Assembly (NCBI GenBank): GCA_051001135.1
Contig: JBPCNO010000047.1
Coordinates: 1 to 64,000 of the forward strand
Length of the DNA: 64,000 nt
Source of the DNA: CAWHMN01 sp051001135
Lineage (GTDB): Bacteria > Acidobacteriota > Terriglobia > Terriglobales > Acidobacteriaceae
Reading direction: 5' to 3'
Below, piece by piece: positions 1-6,484 of the stretch (its first letter is position 1; each line of letters starts with the position of its first letter). The notes beneath the pieces are model-generated. The model was not told the origin of the DNA. It did not search any database and was given only the letters and a program-made list of their open reading frames with translations. Made by a program: the position numbers and the translations under genes.

Positions 1-179
1 GCCCACGCTCGCGCAGAAGTACCCCCGGGCCCACAGATGCTGGCCCCAGTAGCGCTTCTTCAACTGCGGAAACTCGTCCTGCAGCATCCGGCTCGAACGG
101 CCCTTCATATACTGCACCAGCTTCGCCGGAGCCAATTGCGGAGGCACGCTCACCAGCATATGAATGTGGTCCGGAGACC
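1..179 (-). mobile_element. tnpA: IS200/IS605-type transposase TnpA, fragment
   Basis: The minus strand encodes about 58 residues matching the middle of an IS200-type Y1 transposase: an HIH metal-binding motif (the HUH motif of the family) in SPDHIHMLVSVPP, then KLVQYMKGRSSRML, then YWGQHLWARGYF, running off the left window edge. Upstream in frame there is no ATG, GTG or TTG before an in-frame TAA near position 204, and the usual N-terminal 50-60 residues are absent. An 8-bp hairpin sits there instead. The reading frame is therefore 5'-truncated. The catalytic Tyr would lie beyond the window. The family assignment comes from motif memory and is fairly secure; whether the fragment is mobilisable cannot be judged. 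Confidence 0.75.
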
Positions 180-199
180 ACCGCCTGAAAAGGCGGTGG
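178..199. repeat. 8-bp stem hairpin at the broken transposase end
   Basis: CCACCGCC and GGCGGTGG form a perfect 8-bp inverted repeat with a 6-base loop, directly abutting the truncated transposase frame. IS200/IS605 elements carry subterminal hairpins that the transposase recognises as single-stranded DNA, so this may be an element end brought next to the coding region by an internal deletion. That reading is an inference. It could equally be an unrelated terminator-like stem, although no T-run follows. Confidence 0.5.
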
Positions 200-228
200 G
201 TTTAGACCCGGTGATGGAGACTAAATCG

Positions 229-615
229 TTAGAGCGGCCGGATTTTATCCTTCACACTCTTGGCCAGCTTGATGATTTCGTCCGCCTTCTTGGAGGTATC
301 GACGGAGACCACGCCTTGATTCGTCTTATCCACTTCATCCTTCAGTTCGGTCGCCAGTTGGAGCAGTTTGTGCGCGTCGGTTACGGCCTGCTGCAAGCGC
401 TTGTCGTTCATGCGCGCGGACGTCTGGCGCTCCATCTTCTCCTCCGCCGTCTCGGTGGGCTGGCTGTCGTGGGTGTTGGGCGTCGGGTTCTGGCCGGGAA
501 AGCGGTCGCGGTTCCAGGAGGGCGGAACGGGAGGGTTGGAGCCGATCTGGGCCCGGCCGGCGCTGATGGGCAGAAGCGTAAGAGTGAGCAGAATTGCGGC
601 GATTGGCTGACGCAT
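229..615 (-). CDS. Small secreted hypothetical protein
   Basis: A 128-residue protein of unknown function. The start at 615 was chosen because the following residues MRQPIAAILLTLTLLPISA look like a signal peptide (charged N-terminus, hydrophobic core, AxA-like cleavage near residue 22). A longer frame runs upstream to 744 without signal character. After a Pro/Asn-rich linker come charged, helix-prone residues (about 60-128) with many Lys, Asp and Gln that could form a coiled coil. It looks like a periplasmic helical protein; no catalytic motif is visible. It is on the same strand as the MOSC gene but 168 bases downstream of it, so the two may not form an operon. Confidence 0.6.
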   Translation of the reverse strand: MRQPIAAILLTLTLLPISAGRAQIGSNPPVPPSWNRDRFPGQNPTPNTHDSQPTETAEEKMERQTSARMNDKRLQQAVTDAHKLLQLATELKDEVDKTNQGVVSVDTSKKADEIIKLAKSVKDKIRPL

Positions 616-783
616 GGTGTGATCCTCATCCGGCGCGTGGCTGAGGGCAGGTGCAGGGGAACGCGCAGACCTCAGCAGGCGCGGCTTAGGCGGCAATTGT
701 AGCGCCAGCAGCACGGCTTCGGCTGAATAAGGGACAAGAGCCATAACAAGCGCAAGGGCGATAAGAAGCGAAGGAATCGCTCT

Positions 784-1589
784 TTAGTTCAGCAGAGAGA
801 TGGCATCGCCGGGCCGGATGACACCCTCGACCAGAACTGCCGCATAGACGCCCGCGTAGCCCTGATGACTTCGGGCGAGGCGCTTCATAACTTCGGGATT
901 CGGCCCCGCACCGTCGGGATCGAGCGTGATCATCTTGCAGCGGGGATCGCGCTCCAACACAGCGATCACTGCTCTCTCGCCGACCGCAGGGTGCGGCCGA
1001 CAAGCCGATCTTCACTGAAGCCGGGGGCCGATTGCAGGTCGAGATAGACGTTCGCGCGAAAGCGCCGCTTGTCGAGATCAGATCCGACTTCCTGGCTCAG
1101 TCGCCGCGCGGTTTGGATGGAGAAGAGCGAAACCGGACGGCAATCGGTCATCGCCCGTTCCGACTTGCGGAGCGTCAAACGATGCCCATCCCGCAGCCCT
1201 TCGCTCAGCATGGTGAGCAGCGTGGGGTCATCGATCGCCAGCCTGGTTCCGGCTGGTGTCTCGACATCCAGAGCACGGTCGGCGTCGCCGGGGTAGACCG
1301 GAGTGACACCCGGCCCCAGGGCTTCTGCATTCGCCAGATTCTCCGGTTTCCGCATCTGCTCGGGACAGCGGTAGACCGGACGATACTGCAGCATCTCTTC
1401 CTGCTCGCGCGCGGTCAGATAGGGAAATCCCTTCCGCGCGGCTGAATCATGGAAGGCGTACAGGCGATCGCCGAAGACGCCGGCAAATCCAAGGAAGGCC
1501 TCCTGCAACTCTTCGCCCCGCATGCTCTTGACCGGATAGCGCCAGAGGCTCTCGACTTCACCGACGGCAATGCTGCTCGCGATCTCCAC
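784..1589 (-). pseudogene. MOSC-domain protein, frameshifted
   Basis: Two adjacent minus-strand frames together make one MOSC (molybdenum cofactor sulfurase C-terminal) protein. The first (1589 to about 987) holds the N-terminal beta-barrel part with WRYPVKSMRGEEL and ends in VGRTLRSAREQ-stop. The second frame continues with AVGERAVIAVLERDPRCKM, the conserved MOSC core containing the Cys that binds the cofactor sulfur, and ends at 784. Adding one base near 987, giving CTGGCGGTC instead of CTGCGGTC, restores a single frame: 806 + 1 = 807 bases, 268 residues. It is either a recently broken gene or a one-base sequence error. The intact protein would probably handle molybdenum cofactor or another sulfur carrier. 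Confidence 0.7.
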
Positions 1590-1674
1590 GCTGGATCTCC
1601 CCCGATTTGTGTGTCATGGGGTGGTATACCAGACCACGGCGGCCGGAGTCGCTTCTGCGCTAAACTGGAAAGTT

Positions 1675-3270
1675 ATGGCCACCGCTCAGATCTCCACTGT
1701 CATCCTGCCGCTGTCTCCCAAGGGAGACTTCCGGAACGAGCCCTTCACCGACTTCTCCGACCTGCAACATGAGCACGCGATGCGCGAGACGCTGGCGCGG
1801 GTGCGGGAGATGCTGGGTCACGAATATGAACTGGTGATCGGCGGCGAGCGCGTGCGCACCGCGGACAAGATCCGCTCGGTCAACCCGGCCAAGCCCGCCG
1901 AGGTGGTGGGCATACATCAGAAGGCAGGCGCCGAGCACGCCGAGCAGGCGATGGCAGCCGCGCTGCGGGCGTTCGAGACCTGGCGCTTCATCTCGCCGGA
2001 GCAGCGTGCGTCCCTGCTGCTGAGGGCGGCGGAGATTATTCGCGACCGCAAGTTCGAGTTCTGCGCCTGGCTCACCTATGAGGTCGGCAAGAACTGGGCT
2101 GAGGCCGATGCAGATGTGGCCGAGACCATCGATTTCCTGGAGTTCTACGCACGCGAGGCGCTGCGTCTGTCCACGGCGAAGCCGCCCATTCAGATGCCGG
2201 GCGAGCGCGATGAACTGCTCTACATCCCGCTGGGCGTGGGCGCGGTGATTCCGCCGTGGAACTTCCCCTTCGCCATCATGGCGGGTATGACGGCGGCGGC
2301 GATCGTATGCGGCAAAACCGTCATCCTCAAGCCTTCGAGCGACTCGCCGACCATCGCGGCACGCTTTCTCGATGTGCTGGAGGAGGCAGGCATGCCGCCG
2401 GGCGTGGTGAACTTCTGCCCCGGTTCGGGCGCTACCTTCGGCAACGCCATCGTGGCGCATCCCAAGACCCGCTTCATCGCCTTCACCGGATCCAAGGAGG
2501 TGGGCCTGGAGATTCACGAGCGGGCGGCGAAGACGCCGAAAGGCCAGATCTGGATCAAACGGACGGTGCTCGAGATGGGCGGCAAGGACTCGATCGTCGT
2601 GGCCGCGGACTGCGATATGGATGCGGCGGTCGAAGGCGTGGTGACCTCAGCCTTCGGCTTCAACGGGCAGAAGTGTTCGGCCTGCTCGCGCGCCATTGTG
2701 GAAGAGTCGATCTACGACTCCTTTGTGGAGCAGGTGGAAGCTCGCGTCCGGCGGATCAAGGTGGGCGATCCGGTCAAGAATACGTACATGGGCCCGGTGG
2801 TGAACAAGGGCGCCATGGAGACCATCCTCGGCTACATCGAGGCAGGGAAGAAGGAAGGCCGGCTGCTGACAGGCGGGAGCAAAATAGACACGGCAGAGGG
2901 CGGCTATTATCTGCAACCGACGGTGATCGTTGATGTGGCCCCGGATGCGCGCATCTCGCAGGAGGAGATCTTCGGACCGGTGCTGGCGATCATCAAGGTC
3001 CGCGACTTCGACCAGGCGCTGGAGGTGGCGAACAACACCGAGTATGGTCTGACCGGCTCGGTGTACTCGACCGATCGGGAGAAGCTCAACCGCGCGCGGC
3101 ATACCTTCCACGTCGGCAACCTGTACTTCAACCGCAAGAGCACGGGCGCGATGGTGGGAGCGCATCCCTTTGGCGGCTTCAATATGTCGGGAACCGATTC
3201 GAAGGCCGGCGGCCCGGATTACCTCTATCTCTTTACCCAGGCGAAGTCGCTGGGAGAGAAGCTGGGGTAA
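1675..3270 (+). CDS. pruA: L-glutamate gamma-semialdehyde (1-pyrroline-5-carboxylate) dehydrogenase
   Basis: A 531-residue NAD-dependent aldehyde dehydrogenase of the P5C dehydrogenase type (RocA/PruA), oxidising glutamate semialdehyde to glutamate in proline breakdown. Visible features are the cofactor segment IPPWNFPFAIMAG, the general-base Glu300 in VLEMGGKD, and the nucleophile Cys334 in GFNGQKCSACSR, with the normal 34-residue spacing. The N-terminal extension with TDFSD fits single-function P5C dehydrogenases rather than generic ALDHs. The start at 1675 is preceded by GGAAAG; a longer frame from 1570 overlaps the divergent MOSC gene and looks non-coding. No proline dehydrogenase lies nearby, so it acts with a partner encoded elsewhere or on glutamate semialdehyde from arginine. 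Confidence 0.92.
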   Translation: MATAQISTVILPLSPKGDFRNEPFTDFSDLQHEHAMRETLARVREMLGHEYELVIGGERVRTADKIRSVNPAKPAEVVGIHQKAGAEHAEQAMAAALRAFETWRFISPEQRASLLLRAAEIIRDRKFEFCAWLTYEVGKNWAEADADVAETIDFLEFYAREALRLSTAKPPIQMPGERDELLYIPLGVGAVIPPWNFPFAIMAGMTAAAIVCGKTVILKPSSDSPTIAARFLDVLEEAGMPPGVVNFCPGSGATFGNAIVAHPKTRFIAFTGSKEVGLEIHERAAKTPKGQIWIKRTVLEMGGKDSIVVAADCDMDAAVEGVVTSAFGFNGQKCSACSRAIVEESIYDSFVEQVEARVRRIKVGDPVKNTYMGPVVNKGAMETILGYIEAGKKEGRLLTGGSKIDTAEGGYYLQPTVIVDVAPDARISQEEIFGPVLAIIKVRDFDQALEVANNTEYGLTGSVYSTDREKLNRARHTFHVGNLYFNRKSTGAMVGAHPFGGFNMSGTDSKAGGPDYLYLFTQAKSLGEKLG

Positions 3271-3293
3271 AGGCAACGGCTAGCTTCTAGCCT

Positions 3294-4196
3294 CTAGCTT
3301 CGGCCCGGAACTCCCGGTTCGTCAGTCGGGAGCATTGTCAGCTCGATCTGGCGAAGACTTTCCGGGTCGGCAAGCAATGCGATGGCGACGATCCGCTCAC
3401 GCACAATAGTGAAGCGGAGCACGACGCGCGGCTGTCCACCGGGAGCCCACGCCAGTCCCACGACTCCATCCACCAGCGCCGGGCGTGCGGCGCCGGCGCG
3501 CCCCGAGAAATTTTTGGCGACGGCTTCTGCGCCACGTACCGCGCTCGACGCACCCATCTCTACGGCAGTGCGGTCGGCCCGGATCGTGACATCTGGATCG
3601 AGCAATGCGAGGAGCGCGTTGAAGTCGCCGCTGCGCGAAGCTGCAACGAAGGCATCGACAACTTTTCGCTGGCGGGTGAGATCGGCGTCACGAACCGTGC
3701 TCGCTCCCTGCACCCGTCGGCGAGCGCGGCTGGCGAGCTGCCTTGCCGCTGTAGGGGCGCGCCCCACAATAAGGGCGATCTCGTCGAAGGGAACGTCGAA
3801 CAGGTCGTGCAGCACAAACGCGACCCGCTCGGCCGGAGACAGCGTTTCGAGCACCACGAGCAGCGCGAGACTGACGGAGTCGGCCAGTATCGCCTCGCGC
3901 TCGGGGTCGAGCCCATCCCCTCGATTCGTGATCGGCTCACGCAGGTGCGCATCCAGGGACTCCTCGCGCCGCGATTTGCGCGAGCGGAGCATGTCCAGGC
4001 ACACGCGTGCGACGACCGTTGTCAGCCATCCGCCCAGGTTCTCTACGCCGCTCGTGCCGGAGCTGCTGAGCCGCAGCCACGCTTCCTGAACGGCGTCGTC
4101 CGCCTCATTCTCCGAGCCGAGCATTCGATAGGCCATCCCCCGCAAATGGGTGCGGTGGGTCTCGAAACGCTCCGCCAGCCATTCGTGCTCGTCCAC
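3294..4196 (-). CDS. ECF41-type RNA polymerase sigma factor with fused SnoaL-like domain
   Basis: A 300-residue extracytoplasmic-function sigma factor. Region 2 is WLAERFETHRTHLRGMAYRM and following residues; region 4 lies near SPAERVAFVLHDLFDVPFDEIA; a SnoaL-like C-terminal extension of about 110 residues (VVDAFVAASRSGDFNALLALLDPDV onward) marks group ECF41, where the extension replaces an anti-sigma factor. The usual DGGG motif of the extension is not evident, and the linker reads HLREP where WLPEP is typical. The start is GTG at 4196: GGAGGAG at 4204-4210 is spaced 7 bases from it, whereas a longer frame to 4259 would cover the promoter. It is divergent from an AhpD-like gene, the classic ECF41 partner arrangement. 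Confidence 0.88.
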   Translation of the reverse strand: MDEHEWLAERFETHRTHLRGMAYRMLGSENEADDAVQEAWLRLSSSGTSGVENLGGWLTTVVARVCLDMLRSRKSRREESLDAHLREPITNRGDGLDPEREAILADSVSLALLVVLETLSPAERVAFVLHDLFDVPFDEIALIVGRAPTAARQLASRARRRVQGASTVRDADLTRQRKVVDAFVAASRSGDFNALLALLDPDVTIRADRTAVEMGASSAVRGAEAVAKNFSGRAGAARPALVDGVVGLAWAPGGQPRVVLRFTIVRERIVAIALLADPESLRQIELTMLPTDEPGVPGRS

Positions 4197-4223
4197 CGTC
4201 ACACTCCTCCGTCGCCATTCGTC
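4197..4223 (+). promoter_or_regulatory. Predicted ECF41-dependent promoter for the AhpD-like gene
   Basis: CGTCACA at 4197-4203 (6 of 7 matches to the ECF41 -35 consensus TGTCACA), a 16-base spacer, then CGTC at 4220-4223 (perfect -10). This is the established ECF41 spacing. Transcription would start around 4230 and run into the AhpD-like gene at 4338. The -35 sits directly upstream of the sigma-factor start codon. The motif is seen in sequence; its use is inferred. Confidence 0.65.
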
Positions 4224-4231
4224 ATTGCAAT

Positions 4232-4258
4232 GACGGACCAAACTCGGCCGAAGTGACA
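4232..4258 (-). promoter_or_regulatory. Predicted autoregulatory ECF41 promoter of the sigma-factor gene
   Basis: Read on the minus strand: TGTCACT at 4258-4252 (6 of 7), a 16-base spacer, then CGTC at 4235-4232 (perfect). It would start transcription near 4225, about 30 bases before the GTG at 4196. Its -10 shares the 16-bp palindrome CGTCATTGCAATGACG (4220-4235) with the -10 of the opposing promoter. Confidence 0.65.
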
Positions 4259-4337
4259 AGGAGATCGGCTTGGCGACGGCACGTCAAGATCGAATTATTC
4301 GAATTGATACGCGAAGAACCCTTAGAGGAGAACAATC

Positions 4338-4820
4338 ATGGAAGCACTGATGCAGGAAGCTATGAAAGCACGGATGAACAACCCCGTAATGATCCTTCCT
4401 GACGCCATGCAGGCGCTGCATGCCCTGAAGGCGGCCACGGAAAAGGGCGGCGTGCCGTCGAAAACGATCGGCCTTGTCGAGCTGCGCGCGAGCCAGATCA
4501 ATGGCTGTAGCGTCTGCGTTGACATGCACGCTCGCTTGCTCAAGAAGGCAGGCGAGACAGATGAGCGCCTCTTCGCAGTATCGGCCTGGCGGCATGCGCC
4601 CTACTTCACTGACGCTGAACGCGCCGCGCTGGCGCTCACCGAAGCCCTCACCCGACTCAGTGATCGCGCGAACCCGGTGCCGGACGAGATCTGGGACGAG
4701 GCCGCCCGGCACTATGATGTGAAGGCGCTTGCGGCGTTGGTCCTCGCGATCGCCAACATTAACGTCTGGAACCGCCTCAACGTAGCAGTGGGGCAGGTGG
4801 CGGGCGAGTGGAAGGGCTGA
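4338..4820 (+). CDS. Carboxymuconolactone decarboxylase / AhpD-like protein
   Basis: A 160-residue all-helical protein of the CMD/AhpD family. The redox motif is complete: Cys57-S-V-Cys60 and His64 within ASQINGCSVCVDMHARLL, preceded by the Glu of VELRASQ, as in AhpD-type alkylhydroperoxidase-like enzymes. Such proteins probably shuttle disulfide reducing power to peroxide or other electrophile detoxification. The start at 4338 has AGAGGAG nine bases upstream. It is divergent from an ECF41 sigma factor and preceded by a matching promoter, so it is the likely target of that sigma factor. A true lactone decarboxylase role is unlikely without other aromatic-catabolism genes nearby. Confidence 0.88.
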   Translation: MEALMQEAMKARMNNPVMILPDAMQALHALKAATEKGGVPSKTIGLVELRASQINGCSVCVDMHARLLKKAGETDERLFAVSAWRHAPYFTDAERAALALTEALTRLSDRANPVPDEIWDEAARHYDVKALAALVLAIANINVWNRLNVAVGQVAGEWKG

Positions 4821-4828
4821 CCGCGAAG

Positions 4829-5254
4829 ATGACGAATTTCGACGTGAGGGCTATCGGGAGGGTCGAATCTCCCCTGGCGGATCTCAGATCGGCCCCCCGG
4901 CAAGCCGACGAGGGAGCACCCGAGGCGTGGCTGGTCTTCGAGCCAGAGATGCTCGAAGGCCTGCGAAGCCTGCGGCCGGGCGATGAGATCATTCTTGTCA
5001 CCTGGCTCGATCGCGCGCGTCGAGACGCTTTGAGCGTGCACCCGCGGGGCGATACTTCCAGAGCGCAGGAGGGCGTCTTCAGTACGCGCTCTCCTCACCG
5101 CCCGAATCCCATTGGCCTGCACCGGGTGGAGATCACCGCGATAGATGGCCCGCGCGTGCGGGTCCGCAACCTCGAGGCGCTGGATGGAACGCCGATCCTC
5201 GATGTCAAGCCAATACTCAGCCCAATACTCAGCGAAGAGATCGGCGAGCGTTGA
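4829..5254 (+). CDS. trmO: tRNA (N6-threonylcarbamoyladenosine(37)-N6)-methyltransferase TrmO
   Basis: A 141-residue TsaA/TrmO family protein. TrmO uses S-adenosylmethionine to methylate the t6A37 base of some threonine tRNAs. It has the beta-strand start DVRAIGRVESPL, the long PGDEIILVTWLD strand, and the signature VFSTRSPHRPNPIGLHRVEI followed by DGTPILDVKP. The ATG at 4829 fits the family N-terminus; an in-frame GTG at 4808 overlaps the end of the AhpD-like gene by 13 bases and is the alternative. The two genes probably share a transcript, which would place this tRNA modifier under the ECF41 promoter. Confidence 0.85.
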   Translation: MTNFDVRAIGRVESPLADLRSAPRQADEGAPEAWLVFEPEMLEGLRSLRPGDEIILVTWLDRARRDALSVHPRGDTSRAQEGVFSTRSPHRPNPIGLHRVEITAIDGPRVRVRNLEALDGTPILDVKPILSPILSEEIGER

Positions 5255-5280
5255 GCGGCGGAGTGGTGACCTGCGGTTAC

Positions 5281-5310
5281 AAAAAAAGAGGCCTTCCTCG
5301 CGGAAGGCCT
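5281..5310 (-). terminator. Intrinsic terminator of the atypical LuxR-type regulator
   Basis: AGGCCTTCC (5289-5297) and GGAAGGCCT (5302-5310) form a perfect 9-bp stem with a 4-base loop. On the minus strand it is followed by a run of seven T (the A-run at 5281-5287 on the plus strand). It ends the gene at 5357-6016, whose stop is 47 bases upstream. Confidence 0.85.
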
Positions 5311-5356
5311 TGGTTAACAGATCCTTGATGTTGCATTGTGCGCTTGACGCGGGAAA

Positions 5357-6016
5357 CTACGCGCTGCGCATCTGTAGCCCACTCCCCGCTTCTGCGGCGG
5401 CCGCCGCGAGGATGCGGTGATGGATGGTGAAGAGCGCGAGTTCCAGGCGATCGGAGACCCCCGTCTTGTCGTACACGCTGCGCAGGTAGTTCTTGATGAC
5501 CTGCTCGGTGGTGCCCAGGCGCTGCGCGATCTCCTTGTTCTTACAGCCCTGTACGATCAGCGCTACGATCTTCATCTCCTTGGGCGTCAGGCGATCGCGG
5601 ACCCGCGCTCCCACGAAATCTTCTTCATCGGTCTGCGCCGCGTCGGTAGGGCGCTGCACGCAGGTGAGCCCGTGAATGACCTTGTGAACGCAATCGACCA
5701 GAGCGGCGCCGGTAGTGTTGCGGTAGACCACGCCCTTGACGCCAATCTGCGTATAGGCGGTGGCAGACTCGGTATTTTCCGCGATGACGATGGCGCGGCT
5801 GCCGGCGGCCTTGATGCGGGCCATGGTGTCCTGCATCTCCGGCTTGAGCGCGGAGGCAAAGACGACGATCGAAGCGCGATAGGTATCGATCGCCAGCATC
5901 ATGCGGTCGAGATCCGAGCACTGGGCGGCCACGCGGAAGTCTTCTTCGCTCGCCAGTACTTTAGCGATGCCAGCCCGGAAGATCGCCTGATTGTCTCCAA
6001 GAATGATCTTGTTCAT
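5357..6016 (-). CDS. Atypical NarL/FixJ-type response regulator without phosphoacceptor Asp
   Basis: 219 residues: an N-terminal receiver-like domain (about 1-120) and a LuxR-type helix-turn-helix (about 145-205, LTPKEMKIVALIVQGCKNKE and TTEQVIKNYLRSVYDKTG). The receiver is degenerate. Where family members read VVLLDLxMP, this reads IVVFASALKP, so Ala54 takes the place of the phosphorylated Asp, and only one acidic residue (Asp8) is in the N-terminal pocket. It should bind DNA and dimerise, but classical phosphorylation is not expected. It faces a 468-base AT-richer gap that leads to the receiver/TrxR signalling operon, which may be its target. A strong terminator follows the gene. Confidence 0.85.
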   Translation of the reverse strand: MNKIILGDNQAIFRAGIAKVLASEEDFRVAAQCSDLDRMMLAIDTYRASIVVFASALKPEMQDTMARIKAAGSRAIVIAENTESATAYTQIGVKGVVYRNTTGAALVDCVHKVIHGLTCVQRPTDAAQTDEEDFVGARVRDRLTPKEMKIVALIVQGCKNKEIAQRLGTTEQVIKNYLRSVYDKTGVSDRLELALFTIHHRILAAAAAEAGSGLQMRSA

Positions 6017-6484
6017 TGCGCCTCGCCTGCTCTTCCTTCGTACGTCCGGTAGCCATGGTGCGCAACGTGTGTCATTCTTCTGGCGAAACCCGCAGCGGTG
6101 GGGAAGTTCCGCGGGCTGCTTCGCTGGAAAAGACTAAGTCGCTGCCAAGGCCGTCGAATCGTATCTGACAACTGGTTCTTTGTACTTGTTGTGCCAGCCC
6201 ATCATAAGCACGGGCAGTGTAATTTGTACATCATAATCGTGGCAAATTTACTCTACCAGCAGGTGGGTTTCTCTGCTGAATGTTCCATAAAGATCGGGCA
6301 TAACCCTTCTAACCACAACCCCACGAACGTGTTACGGGAGTACTGAAGAGGTGTAGAAGTTGCTTGGGGCGCCTCCAGGCGCGGCAGTTGGCCTTCGGCA
6401 GGCACCGGACGTACCCCGAAAATAGGCGCGATGGGCATGCCGCAGGACTCAAGGCACTAAACTGAGAGGGCTAACCGGGGGAAC
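6017..6484. other. Divergent intergenic region with no supportable gene
   Basis: A 468-base gap between the atypical LuxR-type regulator (minus) and the receiver/TrxR gene (plus). The stretch from about 6180 to 6320 is clearly richer in A and T than its surroundings, as expected for promoter DNA. Short frames present here have no domain-like content. CGGGGG just before 6485 is a possible ribosome-binding site for the plus-strand gene. No clear inverted repeat or riboswitch was recognised. Confidence 0.5.

Noticed and set aside
1570..1674. N-terminal extension of the P5C dehydrogenase
   Set aside because: It overlaps the start of the divergent MOSC gene, lacks family similarity, and ATG 1675 has GGAAAG upstream.
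4259..4285. Alternative ECF41 promoter using CGTC at 4282
   Set aside because: The distance to the nearest -35-like sequence is 23 bases, not 16 or 17.
6098..6346. 82-residue frame in the divergent gap
   Set aside because: No ribosome-binding site, no domain, lies in AT-richer promoter-like DNA.
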